Assembly (NCBI RefSeq): GCF_964020115.1
Contig: NZ_OZ026542.1
Coordinates: 1,364,001 to 1,428,000, forward strand
DNA length: 64,000 bases
Direction of reading: 5' to 3'
From: Candidatus Regiella endosymbiont of Tuberolachnus salignus
GTDB lineage: Bacteria; Pseudomonadota; Gammaproteobacteria; Enterobacterales; Enterobacteriaceae
Made by a program: the position numbers and the translations under genes. Of this stretch, positions 46,629-57,600 are shown piece by piece. The notes below the pieces were generated by a model. The model had not been told where the DNA came from, searched no databases, and saw nothing but the letters and a program-made list of their open reading frames with translations. Position 1 is the first letter of the stretch. Each line of letters opens with the position of its first letter.

Positions 46629-49043
46629 ATGCTGATAAAAAAATTGCTTATAGCGTCACTGTTTCTTAGCAGTGCCACCTTATACGGTGCGGATCAATTT
46701 GTAGTGAAAGATATCCATTTCGAAGGTTTGCAGCGAGTGACTGTTGGTGCAGCATTACTTAATATGCCTGTTCGAATAGGCGATACTGTCAATGATGAAG
46801 ATATAGGTAAAATTATTCGCACATTATTTGCTACGGGTAATTTTGAAAATATTCAAGTTGCACGTGACGGTGATTCGCTACTTGTTCAAGTTAAAGAACG
46901 TCCAACCATCGCCAATATCACTTTTTCCGGTAATAAATCGGTAAAAACCGATATGATTAAACAAAATCTGGACGCTTCCGGTGTCCGGGTTGGTGAAGCA
47001 TTGGATCGCAGTACGTTATCCAATATCGAAAAAGGATTAGCGGACTTTTATTACAGTACAGGTAAATATAATGCCTCAGTTAAGGCTATTGTTACTCCGT
47101 TGCCGCGTAATCGTATTGATCTGAAATTAGTATTTGTCGAAGGTGTCTCAGCAAAAATCCAGCAAATTAATATTGTCGGTAATCATAGTTTCACTACTGA
47201 TCAGCTGGTATCTCACTTTCAGCTACGTGATCATGTTCCTTGGTGGAATTTAATCGGCAATCGTAAGTATCAAAAACAAAAATTGGCAGGCGATCTGGAA
47301 ACGTTACAGAGCTTTTATTTAGATCGAGGTTATGTTCGTTTTAATATCGATTCGACTCAGGTGAGTTTAACGCCGAATAAAAAAGGCATTTATGTCACTA
47401 TAAATATTAATGAAGGCAGCAAATACACGCTAAACAGCGTAGCCTTACAGGGTAATTTAGCGGGTCATCAAGCTGAAGCGGAAAAATTATTGCAGATTCA
47501 ACCGGGTGAATTGTATAACGGCAGTAAAATTAACAAAATAGAAAACGATATTAAAAAACTGCTCGCCCGTTATGGTTATGCTTACCCGACGATAATGACT
47601 CAACCTGAAATTAACGATGCTGATAAGACGGTAAATTTACGTATCAATTTAGATGCAGGTAATCGTTTCTATGTCCGTCATGTACGTTTTGAAGGTAACA
47701 ATACCAGTAAAGACTCTGTTTTGCGTCGTGAAATGCGTCAAATGGAGGGCGCTTGGCTAGGAAGTGTTGAGGTCGAACTGGGTAAAGAACGTCTGAACCG
47801 ATTAGGTTATTTCGAAACTGTTGATGTAGAAATACAACGTGTGCCGGGAACGACAGATAAGGTTGATGTCATTTATAAAGTGAGTGAACGCAATACCGGC
47901 ACCATGAATTTTGGCTTGGGCTACGGTAGTGAAAATGGCATCAGCTACCAGGTTGGTGTTTCACAAGATAACTGGTTAGGCACTGGTAATAGTGTGAATC
48001 TTAGTGGGAGCAAAAATGATTACCAAACTTCCGCTGAATTTTCTTTAACCGATCCTTATTTCACGATAGATGGTGTTAGTCTTGGTGGCCGTGTTTTTTA
48101 CGATGCTTTTAAAGCAGGTAAGGCTGATTTATCTGACTACAACAAAAATAGTTATGGTTTAGATGGTACGCTTGGCTTTCCCATCAACGAAAACAGCTCG
48201 CTGCGAATAGGTTTGGGATATGTCCACAACAGCTTGTCTGATATGCGACCGCAGGTTGCGATGTGGCGATATCTTAAATCGATAGGGCATAATCCAAATT
48301 ATACTGATAAAGCTAGTTTTACATCTAATGATTTCAACTTAAGTACAGGCTGGTTTTATAATAGTCTTGACCGTGGTTTTTTCCCAACCTCGGGGGTGAA
48401 ATCGTCGTTAAGCGGTAAAATTACTTTACCAGGATCAAATAATGCGTTTTATAAAGTTAGCTTTGATACAGTTGCCTATTTACCTTTAAATGATAATCAT
48501 TCTTGGGTGGCATTAGGTCGAGGACGCTTGGGCTACGGTGGCGGTTTTGGTTCAAAAGAAATGCCGTTCTATGAAAACTTCTATGCGGGTGGTTCCAGTA
48601 CCGTGCGTGGTTTCCGCTTAAATACCATTGGCCCGAAGGCTGTCTATTATGTTGACGGGGGAAAAAACGTAAAGCCAGAGCCGGAAAAAATCGATGATCA
48701 AAAATCAGCAGAGGCGGTCGGTGGTGACGTAATGGCTGTGGCTAGCCTGGAACTCATCACGCCGACTCCTTTTATCAGCGAAAAATACGTTAACTCAGTG
48801 CGCACTTCCATGTTTATCGATTCGGGGACAGTGTGGGACAGAAATTGGCAAAACACAGTGCAAACTCAGGCGGTGGGTATTCCAGATTATAGCAATAAGA
48901 ATAATGTCCGCGTTTCCGCGGGGGTAGCGCTACAATGGATGTCACCACTGGGTCCTTTAGTCTTCTCTTATGCCAGGCCGATTAAAGATTATCCTGGTGA
49001 CAAATCAGAGGAATTTCAATTTCAGATTGGTAAAACCTGGTAG
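46629..49043 (+). CDS. bamA: Outer membrane assembly factor BamA
   Basis: BamA is the essential Omp85 core of the BAM complex. It is 804 aa (E. coli 810). A signal peptide ends near LYGA; five POTRA domains follow (residues about 22-420), then a 16-strand barrel. The loop 6 motif VRGF is present ([12 protein letters not shown]), and the C-terminus ends with aromatic signature FQFQIGKTW. It lies just after rseP and before skp, as usual. Its partner BamC is encoded at 27 kb. Confidence 0.97.
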   Translation: MLIKKLLIASLFLSSATLYGADQFVVKDIHFEGLQRVTVGAALLNMPVRIGDTVNDEDIGKIIRTLFATGNFENIQVARDGDSLLVQVKERPTIANITFSGNKSVKTDMIKQNLDASGVRVGEALDRSTLSNIEKGLADFYYSTGKYNASVKAIVTPLPRNRIDLKLVFVEGVSAKIQQINIVGNHSFTTDQLVSHFQLRDHVPWWNLIGNRKYQKQKLAGDLETLQSFYLDRGYVRFNIDSTQVSLTPNKKGIYVTININEGSKYTLNSVALQGNLAGHQAEAEKLLQIQPGELYNGSKINKIENDIKKLLARYGYAYPTIMTQPEINDADKTVNLRINLDAGNRFYVRHVRFEGNNTSKDSVLRREMRQMEGAWLGSVEVELGKERLNRLGYFETVDVEIQRVPGTTDKVDVIYKVSERNTGTMNFGLGYGSENGISYQVGVSQDNWLGTGNSVNLSGSKNDYQTSAEFSLTDPYFTIDGVSLGGRVFYDAFKAGKADLSDYNKNSYGLDGTLGFPINENSSLRIGLGYVHNSLSDMRPQVAMWRYLKSIGHNPNYTDKASFTSNDFNLSTGWFYNSLDRGFFPTSGVKSSLSGKITLPGSNNAFYKVSFDTVAYLPLNDNHSWVALGRGRLGYGGGFGSKEMPFYENFYAGGSSTVRGFRLNTIGPKAVYYVDGGKNVKPEPEKIDDQKSAEAVGGDVMAVASLELITPTPFISEKYVNSVRTSMFIDSGTVWDRNWQNTVQTQAVGIPDYSNKNNVRVSAGVALQWMSPLGPLVFSYARPIKDYPGDKSEEFQFQIGKTW

Positions 49044-49066
49044 TGAGATCCACAACGAATTAGGTG

Positions 49067-49287
49067 TAATAGCCTATTCGAAATTTTCTTTGAGCTCGTT
49101 TTTGACAAAAGACTGCTTGCAAAACCGTAGCGAAGGGGGTGAAATCAAGGCGCGCGCGGCGCACAGCAACCTTTCGTTACCATGCGAGTACATGAACCGC
49201 GCAACGCAGAAATTGACACCACGGCTAGTAGATTATGTAAGCAGTCTAAAGTATCAGCGAACACAAGAGATTTCGAATAGGCTTTAA
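49067..49287. repeat. Composite TTAGAGCC-type element between bamA and skp
   Basis: The ends are TAATAGCCTATTCGAAATTT and AGATTTCGAATAGGCTTTAA. A nested TTGCA-arm palindrome lies inside (GACTGCTTGCAAAACC ... GATTATGTAAGCAGTC). A G7/C6 inverted pair (49295-49319) follows, which could be a weak terminator for bamA. Confidence 0.78.
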
Positions 49288-49358
49288 GGTGACTGGGGGG
49301 GCTAACTTATTTACCCCCCTGTATTTTCAGCGTGTCAAAACAGTTCAAGGTTAAAGAG

Positions 49359-49862
49359 ATGATAGTGAAAAAATGGTTATATTCCGTTAGCTTGTGTATA
49401 GCATTATTCAATTCCGCGGGTGTTCAAGCCGCTAGCAAAATTGCTATCGTTAACGTTGCTGAAATTTTTCAAAAATTACCCGCCCGTGAAGTCGCAGCTA
49501 AAAAATTGGAAAAAGAATTTGCCGGCCGTGCAACAGAATTACAAAGAATGGAAAAAGATCTGCACGCTAAAATAGAAAATTTTCAACGTGACAGGTCAGT
49601 CATGAAAGAGAGTGTGCGTAGTCAATCGGAAAAAGACATCGAGGCTCAACAGCAGGCGTTTTCTACTAAAGCACAAAAATTTGAGCAAGACAATCGTCAA
49701 CGTCAAGCAGAAGAACGCGATAAAATTTTAAAGCGTATTCAAGAAGCGGTAAAAACTGTCGCAGCTCAAGAAGGTTACGATATGGTGGTTGATGCTAACA
49801 CGGTTGCTTATTCTGCTTCCGGTACTGACATCACTGCTGCTGTGTTGAAAAAGGTTCAATAG
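49359..49862 (+). CDS. skp: Periplasmic chaperone Skp
   Basis: Skp is a trimeric jellyfish-shaped chaperone that holds outer membrane proteins before BamA. From ATG 49359 the precursor is 167 aa (E. coli 161). A signal peptide ends VQAA, then SKIAIVNVAEIF and a long coiled-coil rich in Lys/Glu/Gln (RATELQRMEKDL), ending VVDANTVAYSASGTDIT. A GTG two codons later or an in-frame codon at 49332 are alternative starts. It lies 3 bp before lpxD. Confidence 0.94.
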   Translation: MIVKKWLYSVSLCIALFNSAGVQAASKIAIVNVAEIFQKLPAREVAAKKLEKEFAGRATELQRMEKDLHAKIENFQRDRSVMKESVRSQSEKDIEAQQQAFSTKAQKFEQDNRQRQAEERDKILKRIQEAVKTVAAQEGYDMVVDANTVAYSASGTDITAAVLKKVQ

Positions 49863-49865
49863 TCT

Positions 49866-50927
49866 ATGTTTTCCATTCGATTGGCTGATCTTGCACAGCA
49901 ATTAGCAGAAAAAGATTTAATTGCCCAGGTGCAGGGTGATGGCAATCTCATCGTTACTGGCCTGGCTTCAATACAGTCTGCCCGAGCAGGGCAAATTACG
50001 TTTTTGTCAAACAGCAGCAACCGTGAACAATTGGTTAATTGTCAAGCGAGCGCCGTAGTGCTCACTGCGGCAGATGTGCCATTTTGCCAAATGGCAGCCC
50101 TCATTGTTAACAATCCTTATCTTGCCTATGCATACATAGCGCAAATAATGGATACCACGCCGCAACCTGCTCAAGGTATTGAACCCAGTGCCATCGTTTC
50201 TAAGCAGGCGACAATAGGAAAGCAGGTTTTTATTGGCGCGAATAGCGTGATCGAATCCGGGGTAATAATAGAGGATAACGTCATCATTGGTGCGGGGTGT
50301 TTTATTGGCAAAAATACACGTATCGGCACCGGTAGCCGTTTATGGGCTAATGTTTCTATTTATCATGAAGTTAGCATAGGGAAATGTTGTTTAATACATT
50401 CCGGTGCTGTGATCGGCGCCGATGGTTTTGGCTATGCGAATAATCGTGGAAAATGGATTAAAATTCCACAGTTGGGTACGGTAAAAATTGGCGACCATGT
50501 TGAAATTGGTGCTAGTACCACTGTTGATCGCGGTGCATTGGACAATACGATTATTGGTAATGGCGTCATCATTGATAATCAATGCCAAATTGCCCATAAC
50601 GTGGTGATCGGAGAAAATACCGCTATCGCTGGAGGAGTGATTATGGCGGGAAGTTTAACCATTGGCCGTGATTGCCAGATTGGTGGAGCGAGTGTCATCA
50701 ATGGCCACATGGAAATTGCAGATAAGGTGGTGATAACAGGGATGGGCATGGTGATGCGTCCTATCAAAAAGCCTGGAGTGTATTCTTCAGGCATTCCTTT
50801 GCAACCTAATAAAATATGGCGTAAAACGGCAGCGTTAGTAATGAACATTGCTAATCTTAGCCAACGTTTAAAGAAAATAGAGCGTAAAATCGATGCCACC
50901 CCATTGCCTGAGGCTGTGAATAAATAG
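49866..50927 (+). CDS. lpxD: UDP-3-O-(3-hydroxymyristoyl)glucosamine N-acyltransferase
   Basis: LpxD adds the N-linked hydroxyacyl chain in lipid A synthesis. It is 353 aa (E. coli 341). The N-terminal uridine-binding domain precedes a left-handed beta-helix of hexapeptide repeats ([18 protein letters not shown] and so on). The catalytic His lies in [19 protein letters not shown]-terminal helix has [10 protein letters not shown]. The stop TAG at 50925 is also the first three bases of the TTGCA-arm repeat, so the end may have been trimmed or changed. Confidence 0.96.
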   Translation: MFSIRLADLAQQLAEKDLIAQVQGDGNLIVTGLASIQSARAGQITFLSNSSNREQLVNCQASAVVLTAADVPFCQMAALIVNNPYLAYAYIAQIMDTTPQPAQGIEPSAIVSKQATIGKQVFIGANSVIESGVIIEDNVIIGAGCFIGKNTRIGTGSRLWANVSIYHEVSIGKCCLIHSGAVIGADGFGYANNRGKWIKIPQLGTVKIGDHVEIGASTTVDRGALDNTIIGNGVIIDNQCQIAHNVVIGENTAIAGGVIMAGSLTIGRDCQIGGASVINGHMEIADKVVITGMGMVMRPIKKPGVYSSGIPLQPNKIWRKTAALVMNIANLSQRLKKIERKIDATPLPEAVNK

Positions 50928-51142
50928 ACTTCTTGCATAAACGTATTTCGTGTTGCGCAATCAAGGACACCATATATACCCTTTGTCTTTGAAGTTGCCT
51001 TCGGCTGCCAGGGCGGGCGACCGATGAGCGTAGATAGACTACGTGATTCGGCGAACATCCGCAGCCAACAACGCGGCGGCTTCAAAGGCGAAGGGTATAA
51101 CCTAGCATTCGCACCACACAGTAGGTTATGCAAGAAGTCTAA
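50925..51142. repeat. TTGCA-arm palindrome with an ERIC copy inside
   Basis: The arms are TAGACTTCTTGCATAA (50925-50940) and TTATGCAAGAAGTCTA at the far end. Between them lies a whole ERIC-like repeat. The sequence CGTATTTCGTGTTGCG before and CCTAGCATTCGCACCACA after are the outer element's own halves. Confidence 0.8.
50973..51099. repeat. ERIC-like palindrome nested in the TTGCA-arm element
   Basis: The ends are TATATACCCTTTGTCTTTGAAG (key part ACCCTTTGTCTTTGAAG) and CTTCAAAGGCGAAGGGTATA; the core is GAGCGTAGATAGACTACGTGA. It interrupts the surrounding palindrome, so it arrived later. Confidence 0.85.
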
Positions 51143-51207
51143 TAAAAAATCATGATCAACACAGCCATGCTATTAATGCCATATGTTTTTTAGACAGGAA
51201 AAGTATT

Positions 51208-51765
51208 TTGACTACAACAAAACAAGATCCTCTAAATATTGAAGAGATTTTGACCCTGCTGCCACATCGTTACCCCTTTTTATTGGTGGATCGTGTGTTG
51301 GAATTTGAAAAAGGTAAATCTCTCAAAGCATTAAAAAGTGTTTCTTTTAACGAGCCTTTTTTTCAGGGACACTTTCCCGGTAAACCTATATTTCCTGGTG
51401 TATTGATTTTAGAAGCAATGGCGCAAGCGACTGGGATCCTGGCTTTTAAAAGCGGGCTAGGGGGACTGAAATCAGGTGAAATTTTTTATTTTACCGGTAT
51501 TGACGAAGCGCGCTTTAGGCTTCCAGTTACGCCTGGTGATCAGATGATTTTAGAAGTGACATTTTGCAAGACACGCTGTGGTATCACCCGTTTTCAAGGC
51601 GTAGCAACAGTGGATAACAAAATTGTTTGTGAAGCAACTATGACCTGTGCTCGTAACCAGCACAAAACGCCAGGAGAGGAAGATCTCAGTGTTGATATCA
51701 GCGGTGAGGCAGCAACCTATATACCTGAACAGCAAAAAACACCTAGAGAATCGGTCAGTGATTAA
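51208..51765 (+). CDS. fabZ: 3-hydroxyacyl-ACP dehydratase FabZ
   Basis: FabZ removes water from 3-hydroxyacyl-ACP in fatty acid synthesis, competing with LpxA for hydroxymyristoyl-ACP. It is 185 aa against 151 in E. coli. The hot-dog fold has [14 protein letters not shown], the catalytic His in [11 protein letters not shown] (H55) and Glu in ILEAMAQ (E69). After the usual end (ATMTCAR) there is a 35-residue polar tail ([13 protein letters not shown]). The tail overlaps the GTG start of lpxA by 8 bases, so translation is coupled. Whether relatives share this tail needs a comparison. Confidence 0.94.
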   Translation: MTTTKQDPLNIEEILTLLPHRYPFLLVDRVLEFEKGKSLKALKSVSFNEPFFQGHFPGKPIFPGVLILEAMAQATGILAFKSGLGGLKSGEIFYFTGIDEARFRLPVTPGDQMILEVTFCKTRCGITRFQGVATVDNKIVCEATMTCARNQHKTPGEEDLSVDISGEAATYIPEQQKTPRESVSD

Positions 51766-52546
51766 TCAAACCGCTGTTATCCACCCAACAGCTATCATCG
51801 AAGAAGGCGCTATTATTGCTGCCAATGTTACTGTTGGCCCTTTTTGTTTTATTGGCTCTAAGGTAGAAATCGGCGAAGGCACGCAGCTAAAATCGCATGT
51901 TGTTATCAATGGCCGCACAAAAATAGGTTGCCATAATCAAATTTATCAATTTGCTTCCATTGGTGAAATCAATCAGGATTTAAAATACGCCGGAGAGCCT
52001 ACCCGCGTTGAAATCGGTGACCGCAATCGTATCCGCGAAAGTGTTTCTATCCATCGAGGTACAACGCAAGGGGGCGAGCTGACGAAAATTGGCAATGATA
52101 ACCTGTTGATGGTTAATACACATGTTGCTCATGATTGCCTGATTGGTAACCACTGTGTTCTAGCTAATAATGCAACCTTAGGCGGCCACGTCATTATCGA
52201 TGATTATGTCATTATCGGCGGTATGACGGCGGTACATCAATTTTGTGTGGTTGGTGCGTATGTGATGGTCGGTGGCTGTTCTGGCGTTGCTCAAGATATC
52301 CCCCCTTGTATGATTGCACAGGGTAATCATGCCACCGCTTTCGGAATTAATATCGAAGGATTAAAGCGCCACGGGTTTGATAAGGAGTTGCGTAGCGCTA
52401 TCAGTGAAGCGTACAAATTGCTTTACCGCAGCAAAAAAACCTTTGAAGAAGCAAAAAATGAAATCGCTATCGTGGCAGAAAAAAAACCCGTGCTCAAATT
52501 ATTCAATGATTTTTTTGTCCGCTCGACTCGTGGCATCATCCGCTAA
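51758..52546 (+). CDS. lpxA: UDP-N-acetylglucosamine acyltransferase
   Basis: LpxA catalyses the first step of lipid A synthesis. The GTG at 51758 ([17 protein letters not shown]) gives 262 aa, exactly the E. coli length; the frame is open further upstream inside fabZ. The hexapeptide beta-helix and the catalytic His in NTHVAHDC are present, with [20 protein letters not shown] and the family end [11 protein letters not shown]. An ERIC copy begins 3 bp after the stop. Confidence 0.97.
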   Translation: MINQTAVIHPTAIIEEGAIIAANVTVGPFCFIGSKVEIGEGTQLKSHVVINGRTKIGCHNQIYQFASIGEINQDLKYAGEPTRVEIGDRNRIRESVSIHRGTTQGGELTKIGNDNLLMVNTHVAHDCLIGNHCVLANNATLGGHVIIDDYVIIGGMTAVHQFCVVGAYVMVGGCSGVAQDIPPCMIAQGNHATAFGINIEGLKRHGFDKELRSAISEAYKLLYRSKKTFEEAKNEIAIVAEKKPVLKLFNDFFVRSTRGIIR

Positions 52547-52548
52547 CT

Positions 52549-52719
52549 TATACCCAATTAATTTCGAGTTACGGCAAGGCGGCAATCAATTGAATCCCAG
52601 GAGTGTATCCCCTTCACCTTTGAAGTTGCCGCTAGGCGAACCCCCGCGAGGGGTATGGTACATGATAGAGGATGAGTACGAGCAGCCAACGCCACCGTAA
52701 CTTGAAAGGTGAAGGGGAT
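52549..52719. repeat. ERIC element interrupted by a mini-ERIC, upstream of lpxB
   Basis: The outer copy runs from TATACCCAATTAATTTCGAG to TAACTTGAAAGGTGAAGGGGATA (key part GAAAGGTGAAGGGGATA). Its core GAATCCCAGGAGTGTA is split from TGGTACATGATAGAGG by the 52605-52655 insert. Its right end supplies the ribosome-binding sequence of lpxB. Confidence 0.85.
52605..52655. repeat. Mini-ERIC inserted at a TA within an ERIC element
   Basis: TA-TCCCCTTCACCTTTGAAG starts the insert, GCCGCTAGGCG is in the middle, and GCGAGGGG-TA ends it. A TA dinucleotide flanks both sides, the target duplication known for ERIC-type elements. Confidence 0.75.
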
Positions 52720-53868
52720 ATGCAACAGCGTCCACTGACTATTGGATTAATTGCCGGAGAAACATCGGGTGATATTTTAGCGGCGGGATTAATGCGGGCG
52801 TTAAAAGCACAGGCTCCTGATATACAGTTTATCGGTGTTGCTGGTCCTTTAATGCAAGCCGAGGGGTGTGAAGCATGGTATCAAATGGAAGAATTGGCGG
52901 TGATGGGGATTGTCGAAGTATTGGGGCGCTTACCGCGCTTATTAAAAATACGCCGTGATCTGAGTCAACGTTTTAGCAAACTCAAGCCCGATGTTTTTAT
53001 TGGCATTGACGCGCCGGACTTTAATATCAAGCTTGAAGGAGATTTGAAACAGCGAGGCATCCGTACGCTCCATTATGTCAGCCCCTCCGTTTGGGCTTGG
53101 CGCCAAAAACGCATCTTCAAAATCGCTAAAGCCACTGATATGGTCTTAGCGTTTCTTCCTTTCGAAAAAGCCTTTTACGATCGATTTAACGTTCCTTGCC
53201 GTTTTATCGGTCACACGATGGCGGATACCATGCCGCTAATCCCTGATCAGCAAGCTGCTAGAAAAGCGCTGGGGATTGCTGAAAATTGTCGCTGTTTAGC
53301 GCTCTTGCCTGGCAGCCGCCAAGCCGAAGTCGCTATGCTCAGTGCTGATTTTCTTCTCACCACCCTGCTACTACGCCAACAGTTTCCCGATCTCGAAGTG
53401 CTGGTTCCGCTGGTTAATCCACAACGACGACAACAATTTGCTGCGATTAAAGCTAAAATAGCGCCTGATTTACCGCTACATCTCTTGGATGGACAGGCGA
53501 GTACCGCCATGATTGCCAGTGATGCCACATTATTGGCATCAGGCACAGCAGCATTAGAATGTATGTTAGCCAAATGTCCAATGGTCGTCGCTTATCGTCT
53601 GCGGCCTTTCACCTTCTGGCTGGCAAAACGATTAATAAAAACGCCTTATGTTTCATTGCCCAATTTACTCGCTGGAGAAGCGCTGGTCACTGAATTATTA
53701 CAACAAGAGTGTCAACCACAAAAACTTGCTGACGCGTTGTTGCCATTATTAATCGGAGGAAAAGCTGTCGTAACGATAAAAGAACGCTTTTTGACTTTGC
53801 ATCAAAGTATCCGTTGTGGCGCGGATCAGCAGGCCGCCCAAGCAGTATTGGAGTTAGCGCGATCATGA
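52720..53868 (+). CDS. lpxB: Lipid-A-disaccharide synthase
   Basis: LpxB joins UDP-diacylglucosamine and lipid X into the lipid A disaccharide at the inner membrane. From ATG 52720 it is 382 aa, identical in length to E. coli. Motifs are [17 protein letters not shown] at the start, [27 protein letters not shown] and [10 protein letters not shown]. The ribosome site AGGTGAAGGGG is inside the end of an ERIC repeat, so the repeat now provides initiation. The stop overlaps rnhB by ATGA. Confidence 0.96.
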   Translation: MQQRPLTIGLIAGETSGDILAAGLMRALKAQAPDIQFIGVAGPLMQAEGCEAWYQMEELAVMGIVEVLGRLPRLLKIRRDLSQRFSKLKPDVFIGIDAPDFNIKLEGDLKQRGIRTLHYVSPSVWAWRQKRIFKIAKATDMVLAFLPFEKAFYDRFNVPCRFIGHTMADTMPLIPDQQAARKALGIAENCRCLALLPGSRQAEVAMLSADFLLTTLLLRQQFPDLEVLVPLVNPQRRQQFAAIKAKIAPDLPLHLLDGQASTAMIASDATLLASGTAALECMLAKCPMVVAYRLRPFTFWLAKRLIKTPYVSLPNLLAGEALVTELLQQECQPQKLADALLPLLIGGKAVVTIKERFLTLHQSIRCGADQQAAQAVLELARS

Positions 53869-54488
53869 ACAAACTGTTTATTTATCCTCAAGCAAAAGTA
53901 ATCGCAGGGGTCGATGAGGTTGGACGCGGGCCATTGGTTGGTGCAGTAGTGACCGCCGCGGTGATCCTCGATCCCTCTCAACCGATAGAGGGGTTAGCGG
54001 ATTCAAAAAAACTCAGTGAAAAAAAACGCCTAGCGTTATATCAAGCGATCACACAAAAAGCGCGATCTTGGAGCATTGGTCGTGCCGAACCAGAAGAAAT
54101 CGACCGTTTAAATATTTTAAACGCCACGCTACTCGCTATGCAGCGTGCGGTTGCCGGGCTAGATCTTACGCCTGATTATGTATTGATCGACGGTAATCGC
54201 TGCCCCCATTTATCGATGCCGACGATGGCGGTGGTGAAAGGCGATAGCCTGGTGGCTGAAATCAGTGCTGCGTCTATTTTGGCAAAAGTGACTCGTGATC
54301 GAGAAATGGTCGCTTTAGATCAGCGCTTTCCCGGTTACGGTTTTGCACAACATAAAGGCTATCCCACTGCCTTGCATTTAAAAAAATTAGCGGCTCTTGG
54401 TGTCATCCCAGATCACCGGCGCAGTTTCGCTCCAGTAAGAGCCTGTTTGAAATCTCCTTTACCGATAGTTTATACCCACAGCCCTTGA
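53865..54488 (+). CDS. rnhB: Ribonuclease HII
   Basis: RNase HII cuts RNA in RNA-DNA hybrids and starts removal of misincorporated ribonucleotides. ATG 53865 overlaps the lpxB stop. The product is 207 aa (E. coli 198). Active-site residues lie in VDEVGRGP (D17, E18), LIDGN and the later Asp. The native end HRRSFAPVR is followed by [15 protein letters not shown], which is encoded by the edge of a TTAGAGCC-type repeat and then an ERIC end. The catalytic part is complete. Confidence 0.95.
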   Translation: MNKLFIYPQAKVIAGVDEVGRGPLVGAVVTAAVILDPSQPIEGLADSKKLSEKKRLALYQAITQKARSWSIGRAEPEEIDRLNILNATLLAMQRAVAGLDLTPDYVLIDGNRCPHLSMPTMAVVKGDSLVAEISAASILAKVTRDREMVALDQRFPGYGFAQHKGYPTALHLKKLAALGVIPDHRRSFAPVRACLKSPLPIVYTHSP

Positions 54489-54597
54489 AGTTGCCTTCGG
54501 CTGACAGGGCGTGAGACCCGATGAGCGTAGACTACTACGTGATTCGGGCTAACGCCCGCAGCCAACAACGCGGCAGCTTCAAGGGCGAAGGGTAAAA
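54472..54597. repeat. ERIC-like palindrome overlapping the rnhB 3' end
   Basis: The left end TATACCCACAGCCCTTGAAG is diverged; the right end is CTTCAAGGGCGAAGGGTA. The core has GAGCGTAGACTACTACGTGA. A TTAGAGCC-type edge (AAGAGCCTGTTTGAAATCT) precedes it at 54437. It ends about 20 bp before dnaE. Confidence 0.83.
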
Positions 54598-54618
54598 CCC
54601 TCTAAATTTTGGTGTCCT

Positions 54619-57600
54619 ATGACCGATCCACGTTTTATCCATCTACGTGTACACAGTGATTATTCCATGATCGATGGATTAGCTAAAACCAGCGCCCTGG
54701 TAAAAAAAGCAGCGAGCTTAGGGATGCCGGCATTAGCTATCACTGATTTTACTAATCTTTGTGGTCTCATTAAATTTTATAGCAGCGCACAAGCGGCGGG
54801 TATTAAGCCGATCATCGGTGCCGATTTTTATCTACAAAGTAAGCTTTTGGGCGATGATCTGGCTCAACTTACGATACTGGCACGTAACCAGCAAGGTTAT
54901 CAAAATCTTACCTTATTAATCTCTAAAGCGTATCAGCGTGGTTATGGTGCCAGTGGGCCATTCATTGATCGAGATTGGTTAATCACTCACAGTGAGGGTT
55001 TGATTTTGCTCTCTGGAGGGCGCAGCGGAGATGTCGGTAAATTTATGCTGCGGGGCAATCAAGCACAAATGCTGGAGTGTCTCGCATTTTACCAACAGTA
55101 CTTTGCCGATAATTATTATTTAGAATTAATTCGCACAGGCCGGCCTGATGAAGAAAATTATTTGCGGGACGCAATAGCATTAGCGAGTCAACATGATATC
55201 CCTGTGGTAGCAACCAATGATGTTCGTTTCATTGATGCATCTGACTTTGATGCGCATGAAATCCGTGTGGCCATCCATGACGGTGCTACCTTAGCCGATA
55301 CTAAGCGCCCAAAAAATTATAGCCCTCAGCAATTTATGCGTAGTGAACAGGAAATGTGTGAACTGTTTAGTGATATTCCTGAGGCACTCACCAACAGTAT
55401 TGAAATTGCTAAACGTTGTAACCTCAGCATTCGCTTAGGCGAATATTTTTTACCCCAATTTCCGACTGGGGCGATGAGTACCGAAGATTTTTTTGCAGAA
55501 AAAGCTCAGCTCGGATTAGAAGAGCGGTTAGCTTTTCTTTTTCCTGATGTTAATACCAAAAAACAAAGGCGAGCCGCCTACGATGAACGTCTGAATGTTG
55601 AAATTAAAGTGATTAACCAGATGGGATTTGCAGGTTATTTTTTAATCGTCATGGAATTCATTCAATGGTCAAAAGATAACGGCATCCCCGTTGGTCCCGG
55701 ACGAGGCTCGGGTGCCGGCTCTTTGGTCGCTTATGCGCTAAAAATCACCGATATTGATCCACTGGCTTTTGATTTGCTATTTGAACGCTTTTTGAATCCC
55801 GAACGCATTTCCATGCCTGATTTCGATATTGATTTTTGTATGGAAAAACGTGACCAAGTTATTGAACATGTGGCGAATATCTATGGGCGCGATGCGGTTT
55901 CCCAAATTATTACTTTTGGTACTATGGCAGCAAAAGCGGTGATCCGTGATGTAGGGCGCGTACTCGGCCATCCTTATGGTTTTGTCGATCGCATCGCGAA
56001 ATTAATTCCACTTGACGTCGGCATGACGTTAGAAAAAGCCTTCGCCGCAGAGCCTCAATTAGCCGAACTTTATCAGGCAGATGAAGAAGTTAAAGCACTG
56101 ATTGATATGGCTCGCAAACTAGAAGGCGTAACACGTAATGCCGGTAAACATGCCGGTGGGGTGGTTATCGCACCCACTAAAATCACTGATTTTTCACCGT
56201 TATATTGTGATGCCGAAGGCAAAAATCCCGTCACTCAATTTGATAAAAATGATGTGGAATATGCCGGCCTGGTAAAATTTGACTTCCTCGGCTTACGTAC
56301 ATTGACCATTATTAATTGGACATTGGTCATGATCAATGCACAACGGGCTAGCAAAGGATTGCCCTCGATAGATATCACCACTATTCCTTTGGACGATAAA
56401 AAAAGTTTTGCCTTGTTACAACGGGCTGAGACGACAGCAGTGTTTCAGCTGGAATCCAAAGGAATGAAAGATCTGATTAAACGCTTAAAACCAGACTGCT
56501 TTGAAGATATTATCGCGTTGGTGGCACTTTTTCGGCCTGGCCCGTTGCAATCAGGCATGGTAGACAACTTTATTGATCGCAAGCATGGACGTGAAGCTTT
56601 ATCGTATCCCGATATTCAGTGGCAACATGAATTGCTCAAACCAGTATTGGAACCCACCTACGGCATTATTTTATATCAAGAGCAGGTGATGCAAATCGCT
56701 CAGGTTCTCTCTGGTTACTCATTGGGCGGCGCTGATATGTTACGTCGTGCTATGGGCAAAAAAGATCCAGTAGAAATGGCGAAACAGCGCTCTATTTTTG
56801 AAAATGGGGCAAAGCAGCAAGGTATTGATGGTGAACTCGCGATAAAAATTTTTGATCTAGTAGAAAAATTTGCCGGTTATGGCTTTAACAAATCACATTC
56901 TGCCGCCTATGCATTAGTTTCCTATCAAACTCTGTGGTTAAAAGCACATTATCCTGCTGAATTTATGGCGGGGGTGATGACGGCGGATATGGATAACACC
57001 GACAAGTTAGTAGGGATGGTGGATGAATGCATCCGTATGGGATTGAAAGTTTTACTTCCTGATATCAACAGTGGATCCTATCATTTTAATGTCAATGACG
57101 ATGGCGAAATTGTTTATGGTCTCGGCGCGATTAAAGGTGTTGGCGAAGGGCCTATTACCGCAATACTCAATGCGCGTAATTTGGATGGGTATTTCAAAGA
57201 TTTATTTGATTTGTGTGCTCGGACAGAAACTAAAAAATTAAATCGACGAATATTAGAAAAGTTGATCCTGTCTGGTGCTTTTGATCGCTTAGGACCCCAT
57301 CGAGCCTCCCTGATGCATTCCTTAGAAGCTGCGCTCAAAGCGGCCGATCAACATGCAAAAGCAGAGGCGATTGGACAAAAAGATATGTTCGGTGTACTAA
57401 CAGGGACACCGGAACAAGTTGAACATTCCTATGCCAATATCGCCCCCTGGCAACAACAAATCGTGTTAGAGGGAGAGCGGGAAACATTGGGACTTTACCT
57501 AACCGGACATCCGATCACACAATATTTAAAAGAATTAGAACGCTACTCGGGGGGGATACGTTTAAAAGATCTGCATGTGACCGAACGGGGAAAAACAACC

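Noticed and set aside
49295-49325. G7/C6 inverted pair as a bamA terminator
   Set aside because: The stem is all G:C but the loop is long and the following bases (TGTATTTTC) are not a clean T-run, so it was not listed as a terminator.
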